This document shows, in pieces, positions 54,373 through 62,997 of a DNA stretch of 64,000 nucleotides. Position 1 is the first letter of the stretch; every line of letters begins with the position of its first letter. The position numbers and the translations under genes were made by a program. The stretch lies in contig CALEDQ010000031.1 in NCBI GenBank assembly GCA_937949615.1, forward strand, positions 124,001 to 188,000, given 5' to 3'. The notes beneath the pieces were generated by a model, which was not told where the DNA came from, searched no databases, and saw only the letters and a program-made list of their open reading frames with translations. The DNA comes from an uncultured bacterium (GTDB taxonomy: Bacteria > Muiribacteriota > Ozemobacteria > Ozemobacterales > Ozemobacteraceae).

Positions 54373-56681
54373 ACGAAGTAGCTCAGAAAAGAATCAGAGA
54401 TATTCGTGAAAAAATCGCGAATGCAGTCAACAATCACCTCGGCGGCAAATTTTCAGAAGCGATAAAAGCCAGACTGGTACTTCTTATGTCTGAAGTCGGT
54501 ATGGCTCAGTCGGCAGGTTCCATTTACAGTTACCTCCAGACCCATTCCGACCAGGAAGAAGCAATCGTCGCCGCCAACCGCTTCGATAACGACGAAATTC
54601 AGACCTATCTGCTTGAATTGCTTAAAAACCCACGTTCTGCACATCGAGAGATCATCGTCGAATGCCTCGGCAGCCGGAAAAAGCCGGCGCTGGTCGCCGA
54701 ACTCAAGCAATACCTCGCTGATCCTGACCGGCATGTGCGTTTTCAGACCGCCAACAGTCTGTTCAATATCGGCGGCAAAGACGCGGCGCTCGCCATGTGC
54801 GAATTTATTTCAGATCCCGACGAATGGATCTCGATGACAATTCTCCGCCTTCTCTGCATCATGCGCGAACTCGATTCGATTCCGATTCTTATCGAAAAAT
54901 ACCACCAGGATGAAGATCTGCGCCGCAAGGCTCTGATGATCTCGTTTCTCGCAAGATTCAGAAGCGTAACCCTGCTGGGCATCTTCGATCAGGGGCTGCA
55001 GGCAAGAGACGCCAGACTTCGTGCCAATTCGATCGAGGCGGTCGGCAATCTGAATCTGCCCGAAAATGAAATCAGAAGCCGTATAGAACCTTCGCTGCAC
55101 GATCCGAACAACCGCATCAGAGCCAATTCGATTCTTGCTCTTGCCCGGCTCGATCCAGAAAAAATCAAACCAGAAATCCGCGATATGGTCGAATCGAGCG
55201 ATGTGCAGCTGCGCCGCAGCGCGGCGTTTATTCTTGGCATGATCCCGCCGACTGATTATCAGGATCTTGCCGCCATTCTGGTTGCTGACCAGAACGAAGC
55301 GGTGCGCAAGAGAATGATTCAGTCATTGAGAAATTTTCCCTCGGATTTCGTCTGTAACCAGCTCGAACGTGCCCTTTCCGACAACAACAAATGGATCAGA
55401 AAGCACGCTATCGATATGGCGGCCCGCCTTTCGAACTTTCCCCACAAAAAAATTCTTGGTCTGCTCAAAAGCGAGCGGGCCGCCCCGAATCTTGAGGCCT
55501 GCATGAACTTTTTCGCCTTCCATCCCGTTGAAGAGGCGATGTCGGCAATCAAACTGCATGTCAAAGATCGCCGTCTTCAGGTTGTTAAGGCCCTTCTGAA
55601 CTCTGTTGCCGCTATTGGCGGTGTCGAAGGAGTTAAGTCGGTGGCACCGAGGCTGGAGCAGAAAGACCCCGGCGTTATTCAGGCCCTCAGTGAAGTTCTC
55701 ATCAAAGCCGGCGACCGCAAAATTCTCGACGATCTCGTAGAGAGATTCGCGCATGTGCGCCATGAACACCAGATTTCGGTGCTGGTTCCGTCACTTATCA
55801 GCAGCGTCAAAATTCTTGATCAGGGCGAAAATATGCCCGAAGAACTTCTCAAAAGCCTTGAAACAATGGAGGTCGAGGAGAAACCGAAACCGCTGCCGCC
55901 CGAGCCTTCTGTTGAAGATGTTTCTGAACCGACGCCCGTCGACAGAGAAGCTGCTGGCGGTGGCGAAGAAGCAAAAATACCAGATGCCGGCATTGATTTC
56001 GGTGCAGGTTTGCTCGATCTGCCTGCTCCAGGTGCTGATGAAGGCGGCGAAGCCGAAGATGGCGAAGAATCCGACGCCGATGGCCGCAAGACCTCGGCCC
56101 ATTACCGCCAGGGCCTTAAAGCCTACAACATCGGCAAATATAAAAAAGCGATCAGCGAGTTCAACAAGGTTCTCGAAACCGAAGAACAGCCGCCGGCAAA
56201 TGTCTTTCTCTATATGGGCATAATGTTTGCCGACCAGGAAAAATATGAACAGGCGCGCGAATATCTGCAGACTTTTATCGATAAGGCTCCCGACCATGCA
56301 CGTGGTAATTTCCTGCTTGGCAAGGTGTTCAGGCAGCTGAAGAACTGGAGCGGTCTGATCAGAGTCTATTCGAGATTTGCCAGCGGCGAACTCGAAGCCT
56401 CTGCCAAAATGAAAAAGCGCATTTACCATGACCTTGGGGTGGCGAATGTTCTGATTGGTCAGTATGAAGCCGGTTGTTCGCAGCTTGAAAGTCTTCTGAA
56501 AATTGACCGGGAAAATGCCGAAGCCGGTTACTATCTGGCTCTGGGCAAATTTCACCTCAAGAAGGTTAGTGAGGCCGAGGCAATTCTGCAGCAGGCCGCA
56601 AAGAGCGGGCATGGCAATAAGCGCATCACCAGACTTATTGAAGCTCTGGTCGATAAAATCAAGGGCGGCCCCGCCGACTGA
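54369..56681 (+). CDS. HEAT-repeat and TPR fusion protein
   Basis: 770 residues. HEAT-type repeats fill about 75-470 (PNNRIRANSILALARLD, HVRFQTANSLFNIGG and similar). An acidic Pro/Glu linker (about 500-575) leads to TPRs (about 578-765; AHYRQGLKAYNIGKYKKAISEFNKVL). There is no signal peptide or membrane helix, so it is cytoplasmic. The four-base overlap with the PilU-like gene suggests that it serves the retraction motors, perhaps as an adaptor. Confidence 0.86.
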   Translation: MNEVAQKRIRDIREKIANAVNNHLGGKFSEAIKARLVLLMSEVGMAQSAGSIYSYLQTHSDQEEAIVAANRFDNDEIQTYLLELLKNPRSAHREIIVECLGSRKKPALVAELKQYLADPDRHVRFQTANSLFNIGGKDAALAMCEFISDPDEWISMTILRLLCIMRELDSIPILIEKYHQDEDLRRKALMISFLARFRSVTLLGIFDQGLQARDARLRANSIEAVGNLNLPENEIRSRIEPSLHDPNNRIRANSILALARLDPEKIKPEIRDMVESSDVQLRRSAAFILGMIPPTDYQDLAAILVADQNEAVRKRMIQSLRNFPSDFVCNQLERALSDNNKWIRKHAIDMAARLSNFPHKKILGLLKSERAAPNLEACMNFFAFHPVEEAMSAIKLHVKDRRLQVVKALLNSVAAIGGVEGVKSVAPRLEQKDPGVIQALSEVLIKAGDRKILDDLVERFAHVRHEHQISVLVPSLISSVKILDQGENMPEELLKSLETMEVEEKPKPLPPEPSVEDVSEPTPVDREAAGGGEEAKIPDAGIDFGAGLLDLPAPGADEGGEAEDGEESDADGRKTSAHYRQGLKAYNIGKYKKAISEFNKVLETEEQPPANVFLYMGIMFADQEKYEQAREYLQTFIDKAPDHARGNFLLGKVFRQLKNWSGLIRVYSRFASGELEASAKMKKRIYHDLGVANVLIGQYEAGCSQLESLLKIDRENAEAGYYLALGKFHLKKVSEAEAILQQAAKSGHGNKRITRLIEALVDKIKGGPAD

Positions 56682-56703
56682 TTTTGCAGAATGGAAACAA
56701 ACT

Positions 56704-58224
56704 ATGGATATCAAGGTTAAAAGACTTCTTAAAGATCTGACAAACAGCGATGACGATTTGCGGGCTCTCTCGGCGATGACGCTGATGAAGCTCGATTTCC
56801 CCGACAAAGCGGTGCGCGAAGAAATACTGCTGAATCTGATCGAAGCAACCCAGGACCGGAACGTTGCCGTCAGATTTTTTGCCAGAAAAGCCATAGACAA
56901 GATCCGAAAAACCGAAAAGCTCCTAAGAACTGCCAGTGGCGAAACAGCAACCTCAGATCCTTCTGAAAAGCTTATTTCCGGCGATTATCAGGACCGCCTC
57001 GCCGCAGTAATGGAAATAAAATCCGGCAATCGAGCAGATTTTAAAGATCAGCTGGTAAAAATGCTTGAATCTGAGGAACACACTTTTGTGCGGGCGGCTC
57101 TGATCAGCTGTCTTGCCGGTTTTTTGAAAAAAGAAGAAGCCGGTATTCTCAGCGGCTTTCTCTCAGATTCAGACAATCGGGTGCGTTCAAATACGATCGA
57201 GGCGCTCGAAATTCTGAAGGCTGAAGATTCGATTCCGGCACTTTTTTCGGCTCTTTCTGACCCGGACAACCGTATCAGAGCTGTTGCCGCCAAAGCCCTG
57301 CAGACCTTCGGCGAGGAAAAGGTTTTTGCCGAACTCAGAAAAATGCTTGAATCACCTGAAGAATGGATGAAGGGCAGCGCAATTTATGCTCTTTCGCATA
57401 TTCAGGCCGGCGAAGCGGTAGAGCTGCTGCTCGAAACGGCGAGATCGGCTACCCATGCTGAAACTCGTATTAAAGCCATCATCGCTCTGGCAAATTATCA
57501 TGATTCCTGTGCTTATGGCTTTCTCAAAGGCCTCGGAACCTCCGGTGAAGGAGTGTTCAAGGAAACTGCCCAGAAAGCCATCAAGCTGATGGAAGAAAAG
57601 TTCGGAGCCGAGCCACCGACCAGAACTTTGATCGTTCAACCGGATGACGCGGGCCGGTCGGCTGAGGGAAAAAATGATGGCAAGCCGGCTGAAAGCGAAA
57701 AACCGGAAGACCTTGCTTCGACGGTGACCAGGTTTTTCCGCAAGGGTAAAGAAGAGGCGGTTGGCCTGTCGAATCGCGCCGCTCTCAATTTTTCAGTAAC
57801 CGATCTGAAAAAGGAACTGGACGAGCTGTACAAAGAAATCGGCCGCACGATGTTTGACGTCTATCAGGTCGGCGAAATCGAGTATGCCGACATGCTGAGT
57901 CTTGGCCATGAAATTCTTAGAATGAATTTCTTCATTCAGAAGTATGCCGAACAGGAAGAAAAGCTGGCCGGTGCCAAGCCGGAAGGCTTTTTTGGTCAGC
58001 TTAAAAGCCTCTTTTCAAAATCGCCAGAGCAGAAGGCTACCGCATCACAGGCCGAAAAATTCTCTAAACGCCGGGATGAGCTTTTACTGAAACTTGGGCA
58101 ACTGGCGGTAAAGAAATACGAAAAAGAAGAATTCAGACACAAGCTGCTTGAGCCACATATGGTCACTTATCAGAAGTTGACAAAAAAACTTTCGGGCGAG
58201 CAGAAAAAACTTGATGAAAATTGA
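56704..58224 (+). CDS. HEAT-repeat protein with C-terminal coiled coil
   Basis: 506 residues from the ATG at 56704; the longer frame to 56503 lies inside the previous gene. HEAT repeats cover about 10-305 (SDSDNRVRSNTIEALEIL, SDPDNRIRAVAAKALQTFG). A charged linker is followed by a helical region (about 340-506) with coiled-coil character and many Lys and Glu. No catalytic motif is visible. Third HEAT protein near the pilus motor genes. Its end lies seven bases before the apt start. Confidence 0.84.
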   Translation: MDIKVKRLLKDLTNSDDDLRALSAMTLMKLDFPDKAVREEILLNLIEATQDRNVAVRFFARKAIDKIRKTEKLLRTASGETATSDPSEKLISGDYQDRLAAVMEIKSGNRADFKDQLVKMLESEEHTFVRAALISCLAGFLKKEEAGILSGFLSDSDNRVRSNTIEALEILKAEDSIPALFSALSDPDNRIRAVAAKALQTFGEEKVFAELRKMLESPEEWMKGSAIYALSHIQAGEAVELLLETARSATHAETRIKAIIALANYHDSCAYGFLKGLGTSGEGVFKETAQKAIKLMEEKFGAEPPTRTLIVQPDDAGRSAEGKNDGKPAESEKPEDLASTVTRFFRKGKEEAVGLSNRAALNFSVTDLKKELDELYKEIGRTMFDVYQVGEIEYADMLSLGHEILRMNFFIQKYAEQEEKLAGAKPEGFFGQLKSLFSKSPEQKATASQAEKFSKRRDELLLKLGQLAVKKYEKEEFRHKLLEPHMVTYQKLTKKLSGEQKKLDEN

Positions 58225-58231
58225 GGAAAAT

Positions 58232-58744
58232 ATGGATTTAAACGCTTTTATCAGAGACGTTCCTGACTTTCCAAAACCGGGCATTATTTTCAAGGATATT
58301 ACTCCGCTTCTCAATGACCCGAAGGCTTTTGCATGTCTGATCGACATCTTTGCCGACAAATATCGCAATTCTGGCATCAGCCACGTCTGTGGTATTGAAT
58401 CACGCGGTTTCATTATCGGTGCGGCTCTCGCTCTCAGGCTCGGAGTCGGTTTCGTGCCGATCCGCAAGGCCGGTAAACTGCCGTGCCGCAAGATCCGTCG
58501 TGAATACAGTCTTGAATATGGCACCGATGCAATCGAAATTCATGCCGATGCGGTCGGAAAAGGCGAAAAAGTGCTTCTCGTCGACGATCTCATCGCAACC
58601 GGCGGCACGGCTCTGGCAGCAGTCGAACTGCTTCATGATATCGGCGCCGAAGTAACCGGTATCGCTTTTGCCATCGAGCTCGAATTTTTGAAAGGTCGCG
58701 AACGTTTTGACAACAGCAGGGTCTTCTCGGTGCTCAAATACTGA
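58232..58744 (+). CDS. apt: Adenine phosphoribosyltransferase
   Basis: 170 residues from the ATG at 58232, with GAGG five bases upstream; two earlier in-frame ATG codons lack this. It makes AMP from adenine and PRPP. The PRPP motif is VLLVDDLIATGGTALAA, the N-terminal DFPKPGIIFKDITPLL and GIESRGFIIG are Apt signatures, and the length fits. It follows the HEAT gene closely, so it is co-transcribed with the pilus motor genes without clear functional reason. Confidence 0.95.
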   Translation: MDLNAFIRDVPDFPKPGIIFKDITPLLNDPKAFACLIDIFADKYRNSGISHVCGIESRGFIIGAALALRLGVGFVPIRKAGKLPCRKIRREYSLEYGTDAIEIHADAVGKGEKVLLVDDLIATGGTALAAVELLHDIGAEVTGIAFAIELEFLKGRERFDNSRVFSVLKY

Positions 58745-59444
58745 TCTGCCGATCTGGGCGGTAATTCCCGCCCGTGGTGGCTCAAAAAGACTGCCGCGCA
58801 AGAATGCCATGCCTTTTGCCGGTGGCGATTCTCTTACGGTGCGCACCATAAAGACGGCAGCCGAATCAGGATGCTTCAACCGCGTGCTTCTCAGTACCGA
58901 TGACCCGCAGATTGCTGCTGATGGCCGGGCTGCCGGCGCGCTGGTTCCCTTTATCAGACCGGCCGAACTTTCTGGCGATCAGGCTTCTTCACTCGATGTT
59001 CTGCTGCATGCGGTTGCTGAGCTGAAGAAGCTTTTTCCTGAAGAAAAGCCGGTGGCGGTGGCGCTGCTGCAGGTAACTTCGCCGCTGCTGACTGCCCGGC
59101 ATATTGCGGCGGCTGTTGCAGCTTTTGCCGCTGGCGGCTTTAACAGCCTCTCTTCGATGGTTGCGGTCGAACAATACCCTGAATGGATGTTCAGGGTTGC
59201 CGAAAATTGCCTGGCAACCCCCGAAAGTCAGGAGGGTATCGTCTGCCCGACCGGCCGGATACCTGCCAGATACATCGAGAACGGCGCGATTTATCTGGTC
59301 AGACATGAATGGTTGACTGCCCGGCGGAGCCTTTATGATTTTAGCCGGCACGGCTGCTTTGCCATGTCGGCCGAGGATTCGGTAGATATCGATACCCGCT
59401 CAGACTGGGAATACGCAGAGTTCCTGCTGCGTCGCCGCGAGTGA
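58707..59444 (+). CDS. NeuA-like cytidylyltransferase (acylneuraminate/CMP-sugar synthetase family)
   Basis: About 245 residues from a TTG at 58707; the exact start is uncertain because no good ribosome site is seen, but the conserved domain begins at WAVIPARGGSKRLPRKN. This is the NTP-binding signature of NeuA/KdsB/PseF enzymes. LLSTDDPQIA, LLQVTSPLLTARHI and ENGAIYLVRHEW follow, and VDIDTRSDWEYAE provides metal-binding acids. It would couple CTP to a sugar acid (sialic, legionaminic or pseudaminic acid). No synthesis genes for such sugars are nearby. It overlaps apt by 38 bases. Confidence 0.85.
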   Translation: MTTAGSSRCSNTDLPIWAVIPARGGSKRLPRKNAMPFAGGDSLTVRTIKTAAESGCFNRVLLSTDDPQIAADGRAAGALVPFIRPAELSGDQASSLDVLLHAVAELKKLFPEEKPVAVALLQVTSPLLTARHIAAAVAAFAAGGFNSLSSMVAVEQYPEWMFRVAENCLATPESQEGIVCPTGRIPARYIENGAIYLVRHEWLTARRSLYDFSRHGCFAMSAEDSVDIDTRSDWEYAEFLLRRRE

Positions 59445-59453
59445 TGTTCCCGT

Positions 59454-61532
59454 TCAGTTCTCGTTGCGGTTCATGACCGGGTTATAAAGAGTCGCCTGAT
59501 TGCGGCCATGCTGCTTTGAATAGTAGAGGGCGAAGTCGGCCTTCTGAACCAGATCGGCCTTCGATTTTGCCGCATCGGGGTAGCAGCTGACACCAAGAGA
59601 CACAGTCAGGGGCACGTGTTCGCCGTTGATTCTGAAATCGAAGCCTTCAATGGCGGTTCTGATACGTTCAGCCGGGATAAGTGAACCTTCACCGTTCTTT
59701 TCAGGGCAGATCACGACAAATTCTTCGCCACCATAACGTGCCGGAATATCGATTTCGCGCACATTTTTTTCGATGAGGCGGGCAACGGTTTTGAGAACTC
59801 TGTCGCCTTCGGGGTGCCCGAAGGTATCATTGAATTTCTTGAAATGGTCGACGTCGAGTATTATCAGTGAAACATGGTTCTCGTAGCGGTCGGCGCGCTG
59901 AATTTCTTCGTCGAGGCGCTGCTGAAAATAACGGTGGTTGTAAAGTCTGGTCATTTCATCAGTGACCGCATAACGATACAGTCTGGCATTATCTATGGCT
60001 ATTGCTGCCTGATTCGCCAGATTGACGAATAGTTCGAAATCTTTTTCAGAGAAGCTGTCTGGCTCTGAGCGCGAAATGTTCAGGGTGCCGAGAATCTTGT
60101 CTTTTGCTGTCAGCGGCACACACATCATGGTGCCGGTGCGAATATTTCTTTTTTTGATGCTCTGAAAGGTGGGGTCGGTTTCGACGTTGCCCGCAAAAAG
60201 CGGCTGACGATTTTTCACAACCCAGCCGGCTACTGATTCACCGATTTCGAGCCTGGTGTCACGGGTAATTTCTTCGCTGAGACCCACCGCAACGCCTATG
60301 GTCAAACTTTTTTCAGCATCGTCGAGCAGCATCAGCGAACCTTTTTCGGCTTTAACCACCTTGACGACTATTTCGAGAATCATGTTCTGCAGCTTTCTGA
60401 AGTCGAGTTCAGAGCTGATGGCTTTGCCGACTTCGTAAAGAGTCGACAGCTGCAGAATACGGTAATCGAGATCGGCTTTGGTAGTGCGCAGATTCACCCG
60501 CATCTCATCAAAAGTGGTTGTCAATTCACCAATTTCATCGCTCGACATCGGCAGTATGCGGTGTTCGAAATCGCCGCTGCTGATGTGTCTGGCACCGTTG
60601 ATCAGATTCGACAGCGGGGCAGTAAAGCCCCTTGCCAGAAGAATAGCCAGAAAGATTGAAATGATAGCTGTCAGCGAAAGAATTCTGATTATACGGGCCC
60701 TGAATTTATAGATCGCATCAAAGGCTATTCTCTCTGGTATCTGCAGAACGATTGTCCAGTTCGGGGCCTGATAAAAATCGAATTTTTTCAACGAGACGGC
60801 GGTGATCAGATATGGTTCGCCATCGATGTCGCGCAGGCGCGTAAGGTCACTGTCGATGGTTTCTGACAGCGGAATGTTGAGAGTTCGCGATTCTTCTGAG
60901 GAGCGCGCTATTACCGAACCGGCCTCGTCAAGTACCAGACCCTGTGATTTTGAGTTCTTCAGAGCATTGCGCAGCAGGTCACGTATGCTTGAAAGATTGA
61001 CTTCAGAAATAAGCACCCCGGTTATGCCGAGTCTTTCAGGCGACTTGATAACCGATTCCAGAGTCATGAATGGCATACCATCGGCAGAGGTGACGACTTC
61101 TGAGAGTGAACCCTGGTAGCTGCGCCTGATTGCTTTTGAGTAGAGCCAGTCAGCGGGCAGTTTTGTGGCAGCGTCAGTGGTGGCGATAATATTTCTCTCG
61201 CTGTCGATGAGATACATCAGTTTGAAAAAAGCAAAATGGCGCATCAGAGCGTTAAAAAAGTCTTCAGAAACCGCTGGATTGAGTGATTTTACCGCTTCGA
61301 GCTCGCCGATGGCATTAAGCAGGCGTCTGGTAAATTCAAGATTTTCATAAATCCCGTGCGCAAGCGTATTAGAAAGCTCAAGATGGCTGGCGGTGACCTC
61401 TTCAGTGATAAATTTTTTCTGATTGAAATAAGCCTGATAGCCGAGAAAAGCCAGAGGAATCAGGGAAATCAGCAGGATTATAATGGTCAGTCTTGCTCTG
61501 ATGCCTGGTTTGAAAAAGCTTCGACTGTTCAT
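59454..61532 (-). CDS. Membrane diguanylate cyclase: periplasmic sensor, HAMP, GAF, GGDEF
   Basis: 692 residues. First membrane helix (about 14-32), periplasmic Cache-like sensor (about 35-275), second helix (about 282-302), HAMP (about 305-355), GAF (about 370-515; EIGESVAGWVVKNRQPLFAGN) and GGDEF (about 530-690). The active-site motif is GGEEF, which is catalytically competent in this family, in ARYGGEEFVVICPEKN. It should make cyclic di-GMP in response to a periplasmic ligand and to a GAF signal. No RxxD inhibitory site is clear. The ATG overlaps the stop of the TPR gene upstream, so the two are coupled. Confidence 0.92.
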   Translation of the reverse strand: MNSRSFFKPGIRARLTIIILLISLIPLAFLGYQAYFNQKKFITEEVTASHLELSNTLAHGIYENLEFTRRLLNAIGELEAVKSLNPAVSEDFFNALMRHFAFFKLMYLIDSERNIIATTDAATKLPADWLYSKAIRRSYQGSLSEVVTSADGMPFMTLESVIKSPERLGITGVLISEVNLSSIRDLLRNALKNSKSQGLVLDEAGSVIARSSEESRTLNIPLSETIDSDLTRLRDIDGEPYLITAVSLKKFDFYQAPNWTIVLQIPERIAFDAIYKFRARIIRILSLTAIISIFLAILLARGFTAPLSNLINGARHISSGDFEHRILPMSSDEIGELTTTFDEMRVNLRTTKADLDYRILQLSTLYEVGKAISSELDFRKLQNMILEIVVKVVKAEKGSLMLLDDAEKSLTIGVAVGLSEEITRDTRLEIGESVAGWVVKNRQPLFAGNVETDPTFQSIKKRNIRTGTMMCVPLTAKDKILGTLNISRSEPDSFSEKDFELFVNLANQAAIAIDNARLYRYAVTDEMTRLYNHRYFQQRLDEEIQRADRYENHVSLIILDVDHFKKFNDTFGHPEGDRVLKTVARLIEKNVREIDIPARYGGEEFVVICPEKNGEGSLIPAERIRTAIEGFDFRINGEHVPLTVSLGVSCYPDAAKSKADLVQKADFALYYSKQHGRNQATLYNPVMNRNEN

Positions 61533-62524
61533 TGATGTGGCAGTTTCGCTTTGATGCTGTTGATGTTTTCATCGACCAGCGGGTATTCAGAATCGTATTT
61601 TTTCAACCGGATGAAGTATTCAAGAGCCTTTTCGAGTTCACCAAGGCCAAGAAAAATATTGCCGAGATGGAACATGGCGTCGGTTGAATCAGGTGCTTCA
61701 GTTATTGCCCGCATAAAGACAGCAATTGCATCTGAGCTGCGTGAAAGACCCTGCAGGGCCTGCCCTTTGATCAGTAAAGCCTGAACATCGGACGGGTTGA
61801 TGGCCAGACTTTCTTCTGCGAGGGTCAGGGCCAGATTGAAGTCTTCTTCAATAATGGCGATGAGGGCATTGGCCATTTCGTTGCCGGTAACGTGAGTTAC
61901 GGTTTCTGACAACTGCTGATTTGAATTTGTCAGATTCTGTAGAAATTCCTGCTCTTCGCATTTCATGATTTCGTTTTCGACAACTTCGATAAAGGTGCTG
62001 TCGAGTTCTTTTAGTCTGTTGAAGTGCTTTTTGGCCAGGGCAAAATTGCCCTCGTCACGATAAATGACCCCAAGATTCTGATGCGTCTGAATGTGATTCG
62101 GGTCGATTTCGAGCACCTTTTTATAGAATGGCACGGATTGTTTGGTTTTGCCAAGATGGGCGAGGGCTACGGCAATGTTGAAAATGGCGTCGACGTCACG
62201 TGGTTTGGCTCTGATGACGGCTTCCCATTCCTGGATTGCCTGCAGGGCCTTGTTCTGCTTCATATAGATGAGCCCGAGATTGTAATGTGAAAAAGAATGA
62301 TCGGGTGCCACCCGCAACGCTGCCTGATAGGCTTCGATAGCGTGAATCATATTGTTCATGCGATGCAGGAAAATGCCCTTGGTGGCGTAAAGATCTGGGT
62401 TGCCCGGAGACTGTTGAATGGCTTTTTCAATCTGCTGCATGGCTTTATCGTATTGCCCCTGGTCAAAAAAATCGAGGGCCGATTCATAATGCCGCTGTGC
62501 GTAGGTGTTTTTAAGATTGGCCAT
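61529..62524 (-). CDS. TPR protein
   Basis: 331 residues, almost all TPR repeats of about 34 residues (for example ALDFFDQGQYDKAMQQIEKAI and HYNLGLIYMKQNKALQAIQEW). No signal peptide or membrane helix. It is first in an operon with the diguanylate cyclase and may regulate or localise it; this is inferred from coupling. The promoter at 62554-62582 is a very good match. Confidence 0.9.
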   Translation of the reverse strand: MANLKNTYAQRHYESALDFFDQGQYDKAMQQIEKAIQQSPGNPDLYATKGIFLHRMNNMIHAIEAYQAALRVAPDHSFSHYNLGLIYMKQNKALQAIQEWEAVIRAKPRDVDAIFNIAVALAHLGKTKQSVPFYKKVLEIDPNHIQTHQNLGVIYRDEGNFALAKKHFNRLKELDSTFIEVVENEIMKCEEQEFLQNLTNSNQQLSETVTHVTGNEMANALIAIIEEDFNLALTLAEESLAINPSDVQALLIKGQALQGLSRSSDAIAVFMRAITEAPDSTDAMFHLGNIFLGLGELEKALEYFIRLKKYDSEYPLVDENINSIKAKLPHQ

Positions 62525-62553
62525 GCATTCTGCCTGTAATTTTGGTTTTTCGC

Positions 62554-62582
62554 ATTATAGCGCAATCATGACCACATTTCAA
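62554..62582 (-). promoter_or_regulatory. Consensus-like promoter for the TPR-GGDEF operon
   Basis: On the minus strand TTGAAA (62577-62582), 17 bases, TATAAT (62554-62559). It is also the left arm of the inverted repeat at 62554-62631. Confidence 0.75.
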
Positions 62583-62602
62583 ACAGCGGTTATACTTTGC
62601 TG

Positions 62603-62631
62603 TTGAAATGACTGCCATGATGCGCTACAAT
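62603..62631 (+). promoter_or_regulatory. Promoter for the small membrane protein gene
   Basis: TTGAAA (62603-62608), 17 bases, TACAAT (62626-62631). The predicted transcript start is near 62638, two bases before the ATG at 62640, so the mRNA may be leaderless. Confidence 0.65.
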
Positions 62632-62639
62632 CAGGCATC

Positions 62640-62984
62640 ATGAATGAAGTTGAAATGAATGGCAAAAACTCTGCAGGTTCTGTAACTGTGTCTCGCGAAA
62701 AGGGCTATGGCCCACGCTGGCTGACCGGCTGGCTGGTCATGCTCTGCGATGTTGTGCTGTTTTCATCAGCCCTGAACTGCCTTTTCAAATGGCTGTCTTA
62801 TGGCAACGCCTTTGACCTGGCAGCACTGATTTTGAGTTTAATTCTGGCTCTGGTTGTTTATTTTACCGCCATGAATTCTCAAAAAATTGCCAGTCTGAGC
62901 AACCGGGCCTTGATTGCGATTGGTGCTGTCGTCGCCTGGGCGGTATTAATGCCCGTGGTAATGCGCCTGACCGGCTTCAACTGA
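62640..62984 (+). CDS. Small membrane protein, three predicted helices
   Basis: 114 residues. Hydrophobic helices at about 29-47, 58-80 and 90-110. The N-terminal 28 residues are polar. No family is recognised. The ATG at 62640 is very close to the predicted transcript start; an in-frame ATG at 62655 is the alternative. The gene is divergent from the TPR-GGDEF operon and ends 13 bases before the convergent chemoreceptor gene. Confidence 0.7.
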   Translation: MNEVEMNGKNSAGSVTVSREKGYGPRWLTGWLVMLCDVVLFSSALNCLFKWLSYGNAFDLAALILSLILALVVYFTAMNSQKIASLSNRALIAIGAVVAWAVLMPVVMRLTGFN

Positions 62985-62997
62985 CCGGGCCGCGGTT

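Larger units (their letters stand above)
62554..62631. repeat. Imperfect inverted repeat containing two divergent promoters
   Basis: Arms of 29 bases (62554-62582 and 62603-62631) share TTGAAATG, then CATGAT and GCGCTA-AAT when read outward, about 23 matching positions with one shifted base, around a 20-base centre. Both promoter cores lie in the arms. Confidence 0.7.

Noticed and set aside
55791..56900. Minus-strand open frame of about 369 codons
   Set aside because: Antisense to the HEAT-TPR and HEAT genes, without a ribosome site or domain.
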